A stretch of 64,000 nucleotides of DNA from Aquiflexum balticum DSM 16537 (lineage in GTDB: Bacteria; Bacteroidota; Bacteroidia; Cytophagales; Cyclobacteriaceae): the NCBI RefSeq assembly GCF_900176595.1, contig NZ_LT838813.1, positions 1,364,001 to 1,428,000 of the forward strand, written 5' to 3'. The position numbers were made by a program, and so were the translations under genes. The notes beneath the pieces were generated by a model. The model searched no databases and was not told the origin of the DNA. It saw nothing but the letters and a program-made list of their open reading frames with translations. This document shows positions 8,487-19,260 of the stretch, piece by piece (position 1 is the first letter of the stretch; every line of letters starts with the position of its first letter).

Positions 8487-11400
8487 ATGAGAAAAATATT
8501 TATCTTTTTCCTTTTTCTTGGAGCAGTTTCATTATCTGCCCAAGATCTTCAGCAAAGTACCATTCCACTTAAATACCGAAACATTGGCCCTTTCCGCGGA
8601 GGTAGGTCTGTAACTGCCTCAGGGGTAGTAGGAGATCCTTTGACCTATTATATGGGTACAACTGGCGGAGGTGTTTGGAAAACCTCTGATGCGGGACAGC
8701 TTTGGCAAAACATTTCTGATGGTTATTTTACGACTGGTTCCGTAGGGGCAATTGCCGTTTCTGAAAGCCATCCAAGGATAGTTTTTGTGGGAATGGGCGA
8801 ACATGCCCCTCGGGGCGTAATGACCTCTTATGGAGATGGTATATATAAATCCACCGATGCTGGTGCCACTTGGAAAAAGTTGGGATTGGAAAAAACCCAA
8901 CATATTTCCCGAATTATCATTCATCCTGAAAATCCGGATATAGTCTATGTGGCCGCACAGGGAGCATTACATGCCCCAAACCCGGACCGTGGTGTTTACA
9001 AATCCATAGATGGCGGAGAGACTTGGGAAAAGGTCTTGTTTGTAGATGATAAATCAGGTGCTGTTGAATTATCCATGGACATGAATTTTCCGGATGTGCT
9101 GTATGCCGCCATGTGGGAGCATCAAAGATTGCCATGGAAGGTCATCAGCGGTGGTCCTGGAAGTGGACTTTACAAATCTGTAGATGCAGGAAAAACCTGG
9201 AAGAAAATGGAATCAGGCTTGCCCAAAGAAATGGGAAAAATGTCCATTGCGGTTTCTCGAGCTAACTCAAATAAAGTATACGCTCTGATTGAGAGTGATT
9301 CAGAAAAAAGACAGGGAGGCTTATTCGTTTCAGAAAATGGTGGTGATTCATGGTCAAAAGTAAGCAGTGATAACCGGTTGGTACAGCGTGCTTGGTATTA
9401 CATAGAGTTATTTCCTGACCCACATGCCGAACACACGCTATATGTCCTGAGTGCTCCTGCCCTTCGTTCCATTGATGGCGGGAAAACCTGGGAAGTGCTT
9501 CCTCGTGCACATGGGGATTACCATGATCTCTGGATAAACCCCAACAACCCCAAAAATATGGTTATGGCGGATGATGGAGGTGCTGCAATTTCATTTAATG
9601 GCGCCAAGACTTGGTCCAGACAGGACAATATGCCCACCGCCCAGATGTACCGAATCAATACTGATAACCAATTTCCTTACCGTATCTATGGGGGACAGCA
9701 GGATAATACTTCCTTGGTAATCAATAGTCTTGCTTTAGGAAGGGGGAGTATAACCCAAGAACACTGGAATTATTCCGCAGGTGGTGAGTCGGCCTTTTTG
9801 GCTTTTGATCCTGATAATACAAGATATGTATTGGGAGGGAGTTATTTGGGTACGATCGAAGTTCTCGATATGAAATCGAATGCCTCTACCAATATCATGA
9901 TAGCACCCATCCAATATCTGGGTAGGGATGCTTCTGATATGAAATACCGTTTCAATTGGAATGCACCGATTATTTGGTCCCAGCATGAACCCAATACTTT
10001 TTATCATACCGCACAACATGTGTTCAAAACCCAGGATATGGGTAACTCTTGGGAAGTAATCTCCCCTGACCTGACCAGAAATGAAAAGGAAAAACAAGGA
10101 AAAGGTGGGGGACCTTACACCAATGAAGCAGTAGGTGCAGAAAATTATGGTACCATTGCTTATATCATTGAATCACCCCATGAAAAAGGAGTTTTTTGGA
10201 CAGGCAGCGATGATGGTTTGGTCCATTTGACACAAGACGGAGGGAAAACGTGGAATAATGTCACTCCCAAAGGAATGGCTGAAACCCTGGTCAATGCCAT
10301 TGAGGTTTCCCCCCATGATCCTGCCACAGTCTATATTGCTACGACAAGATATAAGTTCAATGATTATACCCCTGCCATTTATAAAACCACTGATTATGGA
10401 AAAACCTGGACCAATATCAGCAAAGGCATTCCTTACGGTGCTTTTACCAGAGTGGTCAGAGAAGACGATAAGGTCAAAGGGCTGCTCTATGCAGGTACAG
10501 AAACCGGTACATATATTTCCAGAAATGGCGGTAACAGTTGGGAATCATTTCAACTTAACCTTCCTGTGACCCCAATTACTGATCTGAAGCTTGCCCATGG
10601 TGATCTGGTGGTGGCAACAGCCGGCCGATCTTATTGGATTTTGGATGATATGAATATGGTGAGAGAAATGAAAACTAAGGTTGAAAAACCATTATTGTAT
10701 ACCCCGGATGATGCCATTATCGGAAGCTGGAATTCAGCCATGAACAGCAATTCTGCTACTGGAACCAATCTTCTTAGTGGTGTAAATCCTGCTAATGGAG
10801 TCGTGCTGTATTATCATTTACCGGAAACTGTTACGGACTCAACTGCGATCAATTTGGAAATTAGGGATAGCAATGGGGAATTGGTACGTATGATTTCAAG
10901 TAAAGCCGATCCAAAATTTCAGGCTTATGCCGGTGGACCCTCACCTGATCCAGTTTTGCCTGTTAAAAAAGGGATTAACCGTTTTGTTTGGGATATGCGT
11001 TATCCCACCATGCCGGGTATTCCAACAGCCTATATTGAATCAAGCTTTAGAGGTCATAAGGTAGTTCCCGGAGAATATTCCTTGCATCTTAAAACTGATT
11101 TTGGTGATTCCCAAGTCAAAGCAAAGGTGATTGTTAATCCATTGTTCGAAACGGATCAGCAGACTTATGTGGAGTACCACAACTTTATGTGGAATATGGA
11201 AAAGGAACTGACAATGATGCATAACATGGTCAATAAAGCCATGGATTACCAGCAGCAGCTGAAAGGTTTCTTGGAAAGAATCAAAGGAGATTCAAGTCGT
11301 CAGGCACTTGCCGAGGCAGGTCAGCAATTACTCAAAGAAATGAAGGCTTGGGATGAGGATATGGTACAGCGAAAATCCCTTGCCTATGATGATGTGGAAA

Positions 11401-11618
11401 ATTTCCCCAATAAGTTTACTGCCAATTATCTGTTCCTGATCAATCAGACAGAAAGTGAAATTCCAAAAGTAAATCAAGGATCAAGGGATCGCTATGAAGA
11501 ACTGACCAAGGAATGGTTGGTTTTAAAAGCCGAAGGAGAAAGAATCCTGAATACCGCTATTCCTGATTATAATCAAAAATTGAAGTCAGCTGGAATCGGA
11601 TTATTGTTCGTTGAATAG
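8487..11618 (+). CDS. Exported Asp-box (BNR/VPS10-like) beta-propeller protein
   Basis: 1043 residues with a signal peptide at about 1-18 (ends LSAQ). At least ten Asp-box motifs of the form S/T-x-D-x-G-x-T-W are spread over residues ~60-680, for example [40 protein letters not shown] and SRNGGNSW. That indicates two linked propellers of the sortilin/VPS10 type. The last ~350 residues are a beta-sandwich-like part and a helical tail. Bacteroidetes relatives are often called glycosyl hydrolase, but no catalytic residues can be named, so substrate and activity are unknown. It stands alone, with the insertion sequence downstream. Confidence 0.85.
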   Translation: MRKIFIFFLFLGAVSLSAQDLQQSTIPLKYRNIGPFRGGRSVTASGVVGDPLTYYMGTTGGGVWKTSDAGQLWQNISDGYFTTGSVGAIAVSESHPRIVFVGMGEHAPRGVMTSYGDGIYKSTDAGATWKKLGLEKTQHISRIIIHPENPDIVYVAAQGALHAPNPDRGVYKSIDGGETWEKVLFVDDKSGAVELSMDMNFPDVLYAAMWEHQRLPWKVISGGPGSGLYKSVDAGKTWKKMESGLPKEMGKMSIAVSRANSNKVYALIESDSEKRQGGLFVSENGGDSWSKVSSDNRLVQRAWYYIELFPDPHAEHTLYVLSAPALRSIDGGKTWEVLPRAHGDYHDLWINPNNPKNMVMADDGGAAISFNGAKTWSRQDNMPTAQMYRINTDNQFPYRIYGGQQDNTSLVINSLALGRGSITQEHWNYSAGGESAFLAFDPDNTRYVLGGSYLGTIEVLDMKSNASTNIMIAPIQYLGRDASDMKYRFNWNAPIIWSQHEPNTFYHTAQHVFKTQDMGNSWEVISPDLTRNEKEKQGKGGGPYTNEAVGAENYGTIAYIIESPHEKGVFWTGSDDGLVHLTQDGGKTWNNVTPKGMAETLVNAIEVSPHDPATVYIATTRYKFNDYTPAIYKTTDYGKTWTNISKGIPYGAFTRVVREDDKVKGLLYAGTETGTYISRNGGNSWESFQLNLPVTPITDLKLAHGDLVVATAGRSYWILDDMNMVREMKTKVEKPLLYTPDDAIIGSWNSAMNSNSATGTNLLSGVNPANGVVLYYHLPETVTDSTAINLEIRDSNGELVRMISSKADPKFQAYAGGPSPDPVLPVKKGINRFVWDMRYPTMPGIPTAYIESSFRGHKVVPGEYSLHLKTDFGDSQVKAKVIVNPLFETDQQTYVEYHNFMWNMEKELTMMHNMVNKAMDYQQQLKGFLERIKGDSSRQALAEAGQQLLKEMKAWDEDMVQRKSLAYDDVENFPNKFTANYLFLINQTESEIPKVNQGSRDRYEELTKEWLVLKAEGERILNTAIPDYNQKLKSAGIGLLFVE

Positions 11619-11700
11619 TGGAATTCTAACTGAAGCCCATTTCTAAATGGGTGTTGACAATAAGCAAAAACAGGCCTTCTTGGAAAATTCCTTCGGAATT

Positions 11701-11737
11701 GAGAGATAGGGTTAAAACTAAACCCTACTCTCTTTTT
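11701..11737 (+). terminator. Hairpin with T-run inside the left end of the IS
   Basis: GAGAG-A-TAGGGTT pairs with AACCCTA-CTCTC across a 7-base loop with one bulged base, followed by TTTTT. In the forward direction it has the form of an intrinsic terminator and would stop transcripts from the Asp-box gene entering the element antisense to the transposase. Confidence 0.6.
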
Positions 11738-11872
11738 CTCCTTGGTTTTTGGATGATTTTGAAATCAATTTTAGTACGGAAAAGTACAATTTTTTCCTTT
11801 ATGCATAGGGAATAAGCAGGTCATTTACAGTATGGGCACACTTATCCCATGAAGATGTCTCCGATTGTGTTT

Positions 11873-13216
11873 TTAGGCAGCGTTTTGTTGCGGCGGCCTT
11901 TCCGTTTCAGCTCTTCTTTTGGCTATCTTGACAGCATTGGCTGCCATTATCCCGAAAAATATCGCAAACTTCTCCCTCTTGTCTCCTTTTACCCTGATTT
12001 TCCTCAGTCCGTAGAACTCTTTGTTTGTACCGAACACACCCTCCATTACTGTAGCCCTCTGTTTGGATATTTCGGAGCTGAGTATTTTTTCTGCCCTGTC
12101 ATGTTTTTTGGGTCCTTTTTTGGGGAAACAGGTGAAAATCCTGTTGGCTGTACAGAAACTCCGGTTTTTGTTTGTGGCGTAAATCCTGTCCGCCCCGAGC
12201 TGGTTTACAGGACCGAAAAATCTCCTGTGTTTGGCCACGGACAGCTTAAGTCTTGTGCATTCGTTGAAGGCATTGAAATCAAGTTTGTCTATAAACGTGA
12301 GTCCGTCCACCTGAAGGATATGGGCTTTGGCCCCGAACTCAACCGGCCTGTTTTCTTTTCCCCTCACAATGGGTCTAAGATAAGGTTTGTGCAGGGAAAC
12401 TATTCTGTCTTTTAAAGCCGCAGGCGGGTTGTCCAACAAAAACTCCTGCTGGCGGTGAACCTTTTTTATCACTGCAAACCTTGCAAAATCCTTCAATCCA
12501 AGATCTGCACCCTTATTACTGTCGAGGATCTGCTGGAGTTGGCCAATCCCTTTACCGAGCAGATAAACGAGTGCTTTTCTTCTTCTGAGTGTTTCCCTGA
12601 AACTGTTTTTCCTTTTTCTGGAATAAGTCATATGGGCAATTCTCTGCTCCCTGAATTTAGATCTGGGCCTTTTGCCCCCCATTTGGGAACAGAATCTGAA
12701 CATCTGTTTTTCAAAAACCCACTCACAACATTCCCACAGCAGTTTGACATCGGTTGGAAACCGTATGAATGACTCGTAACACGTAGCGTCCATGAGCAAT
12801 ACATGGGTGTTGTTGACATCACGCTTCCAGTGGTTGATAAGTACTTCCTGAAGTCTCTCCCATTCGCAGTGTTTTTCCAGATATGCCCTGACCCTGGTCA
12901 TGATGGTCATGTCTCTGATATGCTGGTTTTCGGCCAGTACTTTGCCACAAAAATACTGTAAGGCCCAGTCTGTGTTGTAGCGCTCCAACAATTGCCTGTC
13001 ACTGGTGTTGAGATAGGCCTTCAGGAACATCAGTGCAAACATTCCTTTGCCACCGAACCAGCTTGGTGCACCTCTTCCGGAGCGTTCTTCGGGAAGGCAG
13101 GAAACCAGATCATCCCAGGGGATGGAATCATGTATCTGACCCAACAATGAATTCTTGAAAAAATGATATTTTGGAGAATATCCGTCGAAGTCTTTGAAAA
13201 GAGGAAGCTGAATCAT
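11873..13216 (-). CDS. DDE transposase of the IS element
   Basis: 447 residues from the ATG at 13216; a TTG 13 codons upstream would extend it. The N-terminal part is the helical DUF772-like DNA-binding region of IS5/IS1182 transposases (around FGGKGMFALMFLKAYLNTSDRQLLERY). The catalytic core has the first acidic residue in LLMDATCYES, the second probably in HILQVDGLTFIDKLDF, and the last in RATVMEGVFGTNKEFYGL. The frame is intact, so the element may be active. The exact IS family is not certain. Confidence 0.85.
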   Translation of the reverse strand: MIQLPLFKDFDGYSPKYHFFKNSLLGQIHDSIPWDDLVSCLPEERSGRGAPSWFGGKGMFALMFLKAYLNTSDRQLLERYNTDWALQYFCGKVLAENQHIRDMTIMTRVRAYLEKHCEWERLQEVLINHWKRDVNNTHVLLMDATCYESFIRFPTDVKLLWECCEWVFEKQMFRFCSQMGGKRPRSKFREQRIAHMTYSRKRKNSFRETLRRRKALVYLLGKGIGQLQQILDSNKGADLGLKDFARFAVIKKVHRQQEFLLDNPPAALKDRIVSLHKPYLRPIVRGKENRPVEFGAKAHILQVDGLTFIDKLDFNAFNECTRLKLSVAKHRRFFGPVNQLGADRIYATNKNRSFCTANRIFTCFPKKGPKKHDRAEKILSSEISKQRATVMEGVFGTNKEFYGLRKIRVKGDKREKFAIFFGIMAANAVKIAKRRAETERPPQQNAA

Positions 13217-13260
13217 AACTTTAATTGTATTTAAGTCTGCAACCTTAAAATACAAAAAAG

Positions 13261-13302
13261 AAAACCCCGAAAAAAGCTCAAAACAGCCAAATTCGGGGTT
13301 TT
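13261..13302 (-). terminator. Hairpin between lspA and the transposase, inside the right end of the IS
   Basis: Perfect 11-base inverted repeat (AAAACCCCGAA at 13261-13271 against TTCGGGGTTTT at 13292-13302), T-rich on both strands. Transcripts of ileS-lspA run leftward into the IS in the same direction as the transposase; this hairpin lies just before the transposase start and should block that read-through. Confidence 0.7.
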
Positions 13303-13396
13303 TGTGTTATGTTTTTGTTAAGTTATTGACTGACAATCAGAGTCTTAAGGGATTCGCAAGAAGCCCAAAAACAAACAGGGTAATTGAAATTTTCAA

Positions 13397-14047
13397 TTAC
13401 TCTGTTTCTTCACCTGCAATAAATTGTTTTTGGATCTCATCCTCTTCCTCTTTTTCCGTTTTTGCAACTACCTCTTCTTGGAAAAATCTTCCTTGGAAAA
13501 TCAAAATAATCGCAACACCAACAAAAATAGAGGCATCAGCGATATTGAAAATCGGCCATAATGCTGTATAACTTCCCCCCCACAACGGAACCCACTCCGG
13601 AATATATCCTTCCCAAATATCTATATAAAACATATCAATCACCTGACCATGAAACCAGGGGCTTGGAGCATTATAGGGGGCATTCCCAAACCATACACCA
13701 TAAAAAATACTGTCTATCAAGTTACCGATAGCCCCACCCAAGATCATCGAAATACAAATGATATAACCAACATGCATTTGTTTTTTGATGATATGGTATA
13801 AGTAATACCCAATCCCGAACATAGCAACCAAACGGAAAGAGGTCAAGATCAACTTCCCATATTCAGAACCGATCTGCATTCCAAATGCCATTCCGGGGTT
13901 GGTTGTGTAATGTAACTTAAACCAATCCCCAAAGACTTTTATCTGTCCGGGAGTTCCAAAGTCCATTTGATAATGGACAATCATTTTTACAGCTTGGTCA
14001 ATGGTGATTACCAATAGTGCAATACCAAAATATTTCAAATATTTCAT
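13397..14047 (-). CDS. lspA: Lipoprotein signal peptidase (signal peptidase II)
   Basis: 216 residues from the ATG at 14047. An upstream in-frame start would add eight residues with no hydrophobic character, so it is less likely. Four membrane helices and the conserved boxes are present: TTNPGMAFG, GGAIGNLIDS with the first catalytic Asp, and FNIADASIF with the second. It cleaves the signal peptide of prolipoproteins at the lipobox; several lipoproteins in this window are probable substrates. It carries a Bacteroidetes-type insert between the catalytic boxes and an acidic cytoplasmic tail (EKEEEDEIQ). ileS lies 75 bases upstream in the same direction, the common ileS-lspA pairing. Confidence 0.97.
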   Translation of the reverse strand: MKYLKYFGIALLVITIDQAVKMIVHYQMDFGTPGQIKVFGDWFKLHYTTNPGMAFGMQIGSEYGKLILTSFRLVAMFGIGYYLYHIIKKQMHVGYIICISMILGGAIGNLIDSIFYGVWFGNAPYNAPSPWFHGQVIDMFYIDIWEGYIPEWVPLWGGSYTALWPIFNIADASIFVGVAIILIFQGRFFQEEVVAKTEKEEEDEIQKQFIAGEETE

Positions 14048-14122
14048 CGATATCAATTCAAGGCCACACATAAAAGACTCTTTAACGAAATCTCCTCTTC
14101 GTGGCGTGGTTAGTTGTTTATA

Positions 14123-17100
14123 TTAAGCTTTTTCAACTTTTACTACAAGTTCGAAGTCATCCATGTCCAAAACTGTAGCATCTGTCAGAGAATCATGCAC
14201 CTCCAACGTGACTGCTTGGGTTTCGGTTTGGATATATTTGGCAAAATTTTTCAAAGCAGCATTGACCAAGTCATCGTGCTTGGCAATTCTGATATTTATT
14301 TTATCCTGTACATCCAATCCCATATCCTTTCTGAGATTTTGAATTCTGTTTACAAGATCACGGGCTATACCTTCCTGCCGGAGTTCGTCAGTCAGAGTCA
14401 CATCAAGCGCGACAGTCATACCCTGATCCGAGGCTACAGACCATCCGGGAATATCTTGGGAACTGATCAATACTTCTTCCAAAAGAAGTTCAATGATTTC
14501 ACCTTCTATTGGGATAGCAATTTTCCCGTTTTTCTCTATTTCAGAGATTTGTTCTTTTCCCCAGGAATTAATGGCAGCAACCACCAACCTCATTTTTGGA
14601 CCTAATTTTTTACCCAAAACAGGGAGGTTCGGTTTTACATTTTTAACCAAAACATCTGAAGCATCATCAATATACTCTATTGACTTGATATTCACTTCTG
14701 ATTTAATCAGTTCTTCCACATGCTGTATCTGCTTTCTTGTCTTGTCATTCAGCACAGGAATCAGAATTCTCTGCAAAGGCTGACGCACTTTGATGCCAAT
14801 TTTGGGATTTTTTCTAAGTGAGTGGACCAAGGATGATATTTTTTGTGCCAACTCCATGCTTTCTTCCAAGTCTCTGTTGATATGACTTATATCAGCCACT
14901 TCCCAATCTGTCAGATGTATGGACTCCAACCTGTTTTTGGAAGAGGCAGTCAGATTTTTATAGAGCCAATCAGAATAGAAGGGAGCAAAAGAAGACATCA
15001 GTTGGGTCAAGCTGTATAGACATTCAAACAAAGTCTCGTATGCTGCCTGCTTGTCAGTGTTCATGTCTCCTCTCCAGAATCTTTTTCTGGCCAATCGGAC
15101 GTACCAGTTGGACAACTGATCTACAGTAAAGTTCATGATGGCACGGGTAGCTTTGGTGGCATCGTAATTATCCATGGCAGACTCCACTTCAGCAATCAGC
15201 GTTTGCAACTTGGAAATTATCCACTGATCCAGTTCTGCTCGATCGACTACAGGTACTGCTTTTGATTTGTCATAGACAAAATGATCCAGATTTGCATAAA
15301 GCGCAAAGAAATTATAAGTATTCTGCAAGGTGCCAAAAAACCTTCTTTGTACTTCCGCTATACCTTCCAGGTTGAATTTGAGATTATCCCAAGGATTGGC
15401 ATTGCTGAGCATATACCATCTCAGCGCGTCAGGGCCATATTCTTTCAGCGTCTTGAAAGGATCCACAGCATTGCCCAACCGCTTGGACATTTTATTACCG
15501 TTCTTATCCAAAACCAGACCGTTTGCGATCACATTTTTGAAGGCAACGGAATCAAACAGCATTCCGGCTATGGCATGCAAAGTGAAAAACCAGCCTCTCG
15601 TCTGATCCACCCCCTCAGCGATATAATCTGCCGGATAGTTGGCTTTAAAAATATCTTCGTTTTCGAAGGGGTAATGCCATTGAGCGTAGGGCATGGCACC
15701 CGAGTCAAACCAAACGTCAATCAGGTCAGGTTCCCGGAACATTTTATCTCCCTTGGAGGAAACCAATATTACATCATCTACATAGGGTCTGTGCAGATCT
15801 ATCTCTTTCCCTTCATAAGGAGAAGTTGCCATAAAGCCCTTTTCAATGGATTTGTTGATTTCCTCATTGAGTTCTGCTATTGATCCAATACATTTCTCTT
15901 CCGTCCCGTCTTCAGTTCTCCATATGGGCAATGGGGTACCCCAAAATCTGGAACGGCTAAGATTCCAATCAACGAGGTTTTCTAGCCAATTGCCAAAACG
16001 CCCGGTTCCAGTGGCTTCAGGCTTCCAATTGATGGTTTTATTTAATTCCACCAATCTGTCCTTGTAAGCTGTGGTTTTGATAAACCAGCTTTCTAATGGA
16101 TAATACAGAATCGGCTTGTCAGTTCTCCAACAATGCGGATAACTGTGTTCGTACTTTTCAACTTTAAAGGCCTTATTTTCATTCTTTAAGATGATAGATA
16201 TGATGATGTCAGTGGTTTTAAAGTCTTGGGCATCTTCATCATCATTGGTATAATTTTTTACATAGAAATCGTTCGCTCCAAACTCTTTGTGCGCATGGAT
16301 TCCGTGCTCTTTCATTTTTAATGCCAGGTATTCTCCAATAACAGGGAGAAACTTGCCTTGACGATCCACGACAGGGATATCGTTGTCGAGTTCATCTTTC
16401 ACAAAAACTCCGGGCACATTGTTCTGAACCAATGTTCTAAAGTCATCCGCACCAAAAGCTTTGGCCAAATGAACGATCCCGGTACCATCTTCAGTGGTGA
16501 CATAATCTCCCGAAATGACAGTAAAGGCAGGATGTGGCAATGCGATCCCTTCGATAGGAAACAATTGCTCATATTCCCATCCCAACATTTCTTTACCTTT
16601 GAATTCCTCAATTATTTCATAAGGAATCAATTTGTCTCCGGCTTTGAAATCGCCCAAAGACAATTCTTTTGCCTTAGGATTAAAATATGCTCCCATCCGT
16701 GCTTTTGCAAGCACAGCCGTCATCGGCTCGAAGGTATAGGGATTAAATGTCCTTACTTTAACATAATCCAGGTTTTCACCTATTGCCAATGCTGAGTTGG
16801 AAGGCAAAGTCCAAGGAGTAGTGGTCCAGGCTAAAATGTAAGTATTTTCTTCCCCTTTAAGCTTAAATTGCGCTGTTACAGAAGTGTCTTTCACATCTTT
16901 GTATGTTCCTGGCTGATTGAGTTCGTGGGAACTCAGGCCGGTGCCTGCTGCCGGAGAAAATGGCTGAATCGTATAGCCTTTATAAAGTAAACCCTTGTCA
17001 TAAAATTTCCTTAACAAACTCCAAAGGCTTTCTATGTATTTGGCTTCAAAAGTGATATAAGGATCATCCAAATCAACCCAATAACCGATTTTTTCAGTGA

Positions 17101-17503
17101 GTTCATCCCATTCATGTTTGTAACGCATGACAGTTTCACGGCACTTTTGGTTGTATTCCTCTACAGAGATTTTCTTACCGATATCCTCTTTGGTGATACC
17201 CAACTCTTTTTCCACCTGAAGTTCAACAGGAAGACCATGTGTATCCCATCCACCTTTTCTTTTTACCTGAAAACCTTTGAGGGTTTTGTACCGGCAGAAG
17301 ATATCTTTTAAAGCCCTGGCCATCACATGGTGAATCCCGGGAGTACCATTGGCAGAAGGAGGACCTTCAAAAAAAGTAAATGTTTCCGCCCCTTCCCTGT
17401 TGGCGACGGATTTATTGAATATATCTTTTTCTTTCCAGTATTGTAGGATGTCCTCTCCTATCTTTGGATAATCTACTTGTTTGTACTCCTGGTATTTTTT
17501 CAC
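14123..17503 (-). CDS. ileS: Isoleucyl-tRNA synthetase
   Basis: 1126 residues from the GTG at 17503, chosen because it gives the family-typical KKYQEYKQVDYPKIG start and has AAGGA five bases upstream. The frame stays open upstream to an ATG at 17608, but those 35 residues are unlike the family. It charges tRNA-Ile, with an editing domain in the middle. The KMSKS loop reads KMSKR. The HIGH box is replaced by PGIHH in the segment PSANGTPGIHHVMAR. The length and sequence style suggest the eukaryote-like IleRS class; no C-terminal zinc finger was noticed. Downstream comes lspA. Confidence 0.96.
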   Translation of the reverse strand: MKKYQEYKQVDYPKIGEDILQYWKEKDIFNKSVANREGAETFTFFEGPPSANGTPGIHHVMARALKDIFCRYKTLKGFQVKRKGGWDTHGLPVELQVEKELGITKEDIGKKISVEEYNQKCRETVMRYKHEWDELTEKIGYWVDLDDPYITFEAKYIESLWSLLRKFYDKGLLYKGYTIQPFSPAAGTGLSSHELNQPGTYKDVKDTSVTAQFKLKGEENTYILAWTTTPWTLPSNSALAIGENLDYVKVRTFNPYTFEPMTAVLAKARMGAYFNPKAKELSLGDFKAGDKLIPYEIIEEFKGKEMLGWEYEQLFPIEGIALPHPAFTVISGDYVTTEDGTGIVHLAKAFGADDFRTLVQNNVPGVFVKDELDNDIPVVDRQGKFLPVIGEYLALKMKEHGIHAHKEFGANDFYVKNYTNDDEDAQDFKTTDIIISIILKNENKAFKVEKYEHSYPHCWRTDKPILYYPLESWFIKTTAYKDRLVELNKTINWKPEATGTGRFGNWLENLVDWNLSRSRFWGTPLPIWRTEDGTEEKCIGSIAELNEEINKSIEKGFMATSPYEGKEIDLHRPYVDDVILVSSKGDKMFREPDLIDVWFDSGAMPYAQWHYPFENEDIFKANYPADYIAEGVDQTRGWFFTLHAIAGMLFDSVAFKNVIANGLVLDKNGNKMSKRLGNAVDPFKTLKEYGPDALRWYMLSNANPWDNLKFNLEGIAEVQRRFFGTLQNTYNFFALYANLDHFVYDKSKAVPVVDRAELDQWIISKLQTLIAEVESAMDNYDATKATRAIMNFTVDQLSNWYVRLARKRFWRGDMNTDKQAAYETLFECLYSLTQLMSSFAPFYSDWLYKNLTASSKNRLESIHLTDWEVADISHINRDLEESMELAQKISSLVHSLRKNPKIGIKVRQPLQRILIPVLNDKTRKQIQHVEELIKSEVNIKSIEYIDDASDVLVKNVKPNLPVLGKKLGPKMRLVVAAINSWGKEQISEIEKNGKIAIPIEGEIIELLLEEVLISSQDIPGWSVASDQGMTVALDVTLTDELRQEGIARDLVNRIQNLRKDMGLDVQDKINIRIAKHDDLVNAALKNFAKYIQTETQAVTLEVHDSLTDATVLDMDDFELVVKVEKA

Positions 17504-17904
17504 TGTATTCCTTGATGTTTTTTGATTTTCTCCAAACATTCTTTTAGAACAATTTGGAGCATTTCGAATAGAAGGGAGATGATAATTAATCCTTTCATTG
17601 GCAGCCATTTCCCCAAGTCCTTCTGTCCAATTCCTGAAGGCAGGCGCAAAGTTAAGAGATTTTGGAGTATTAGGGATAGATAATCAGAAAATTGATTGTT
17701 ATGAGAAACAGGCTGGAAATTATTGGTTATGTTTATCTTAATAAACTCCGATTAGGAGTAAAACTATCCTTAATCCAATTGCTATAAATGAGATCATCGA
17801 AAGGGCTAAAAGTTTAACTGCCAAAACAACCCCAATTGGGGGAAAATGACAGCATCTGAAATGCTCAGCCATTGCAACATGGCACATCAGTCCATTCTCA
17901 AAAA
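17504..17904. other. Intergenic region between ileS and dgt, no gene seen
   Basis: Both neighbours read leftward. This 400-base stretch should hold the ileS promoter (or the upstream alternative start). No hairpin terminator for dgt and no small gene were recognised. Confidence 0.4.
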
Positions 17905-19257
17905 TTAAGCGCCCGGCAGTGCAATCCCTTTTACTTTTCTATACAAGGCCAAGGCATATTTATCTGTCATCCCTGAAATAAAGTCAATCAAAGCCCGAAG
18001 CAAGGGGTAAGCATTGACTTTTTCTCCCCACCCTTCCAAAGGGAAATCATCAGGCAGCAACCTCAAAATGCTTTTGTCTCTACCCGAAAAAAGTTCTGTT
18101 TGATAAAATTTGTGGTTCAATGCTTTGGAAAAAACTTCCAGCAAACCCTCCAGGACCTGAAATCCGGCTGCTTCCTTTTCCAAAACAGGTTTGGAACGAT
18201 ATATTTTCTCTACAGATAAAAGAGAAATTTTCTCCAATGCCTTTGCAGAAGGAATGATATCCGTAAGCGCTTTATCAAAATCTCCTGTTAGCATTTCTTC
18301 CTCTTTTTGGCAAAAAGCGACTACAGCCTCATCTACCAGTTTACCTATTGTCATGGCACGTAAAATGGCCAGTTTTTGGGTTTGGGTTTTATATTTATCC
18401 AGTTTTTCAGGCTTAAATTTTTCTCCCAATATTTCAGCCAATAGCCCGCATATCTCTTGAAAAGAAACCAACCCCAAAGTACAGCCATCCTCCAGGTCAA
18501 TAATGCTGTAACAAATGTCATCCGCGGCCTCGACCAAAAATGCCAAAGGATGTCTCAGCCAACAATCTGTATTGGATTTGATCAGTCCGAGCACATTTGC
18601 CAAATGTGTGTAATCATTGACCTGATCCACAAAAAATCCGAATTTCTTATGACTTCTCCTTTTTTTATCTTTTTCAAATACTTGAGACGGTCTTGGATAT
18701 TTGGTAAAAGCTGCCAAGGTTGCGTATGAAAGTTTAAGCCCATTATTTTGAGATACCAACATCCGGAATCCTTGAGCATTGCCTTCAAAATTGCATAAAT
18801 CTGCCCATTCATTGATTTTTACATGGGACTGCCAGATATATCCGTATTCATGGTGCTTAAAAAAATCAGAAATAGCCTCCTCACCAGCATGCCCATAGGG
18901 CGGATTTCCGATATCATGAGTCAAGGAAGCTGCGGCTACAATGGCGCCAATATCAGAGGATTGAATGCCTATTTGACTGAGCGTGGGATATTTGTCCAAT
19001 AAATATTCTCCCACCGACTTCCCCAAAGATCTTCCCACGCTCGAAACTTCAAGACTATGAGTCAATCTGGTATGTACAAAATCGTGCTCCGGAAGAGGAA
19101 ATACCTGTGTTTTGTCCTGAAGGTTACGGAATGGCGCCGAGAAAATGATTCTATCATAATCAATTTCAAATTCACTTCTGTAAGCATCAAGTTGTACATT
19201 CTTTTTTTTTGCTGGATCGAACCTTCCCGAGTTCAGCAATTTTTCCCATTGCATCAT
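17905..19257 (-). CDS. dgt: dGTP triphosphohydrolase (HD superfamily)
   Basis: 450 residues from the first of two adjacent ATG codons at 19257; a TTG two codons upstream overlaps the promoter box and is unlikely. The HD metal site is clear: His in TRLTHSLEVSSVGRSLG (about 67) and the His-Asp pair in SLTHDIGNPPYGH (about 114-115). It splits dGTP to deoxyguanosine and triphosphate, shaping the dNTP pool; some homologues limit phage replication. A promoter -7 box sits three bases before the start, so the mRNA is probably leaderless. Confidence 0.93.
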   Translation of the reverse strand: MMQWEKLLNSGRFDPAKKKNVQLDAYRSEFEIDYDRIIFSAPFRNLQDKTQVFPLPEHDFVHTRLTHSLEVSSVGRSLGKSVGEYLLDKYPTLSQIGIQSSDIGAIVAAASLTHDIGNPPYGHAGEEAISDFFKHHEYGYIWQSHVKINEWADLCNFEGNAQGFRMLVSQNNGLKLSYATLAAFTKYPRPSQVFEKDKKRRSHKKFGFFVDQVNDYTHLANVLGLIKSNTDCWLRHPLAFLVEAADDICYSIIDLEDGCTLGLVSFQEICGLLAEILGEKFKPEKLDKYKTQTQKLAILRAMTIGKLVDEAVVAFCQKEEEMLTGDFDKALTDIIPSAKALEKISLLSVEKIYRSKPVLEKEAAGFQVLEGLLEVFSKALNHKFYQTELFSGRDKSILRLLPDDFPLEGWGEKVNAYPLLRALIDFISGMTDKYALALYRKVKGIALPGA

Positions 19258-19260
19258 GGT

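Larger units (their letters stand above)
11673..13366 (-). mobile_element. Insertion sequence (IS5/IS1182-like DDE element), apparently complete
   Basis: About 1.69 kb. The left end reads GGCCTTCTTGG and the right end, on the other strand, GGGCTTCTTGC; the two ends match at 9 of 11 bases and more loosely further in. The 7-base direct repeat AAAAACA lies immediately outside both ends (11666-11672 and 13367-13373), as expected for a target-site duplication. Inside is one intact transposase on the reverse strand. Each flank between transposase and end carries a strong hairpin (11701-11737 and 13261-13302). The insertion is 24 bases past the lspA stop codon. Confidence 0.75.

Noticed and set aside
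11636-11651. CCCATTT/AAATGGG inverted repeat after the Asp-box gene
   Set aside because: Only a two-base loop and no T-run, so not credible as a terminator; the hairpin at 11701-11737 is better.
11849-12415. A long forward-strand frame (188 residues) across the IS
   Set aside because: It lies antisense to the intact transposase and has no recognisable motif; a shadow of that gene.
17504-17608. N-terminal extension of IleRS from an upstream ATG
   Set aside because: The 35 residues do not resemble the family N-terminus, and the GTG at 17503 has a good ribosome-binding site.
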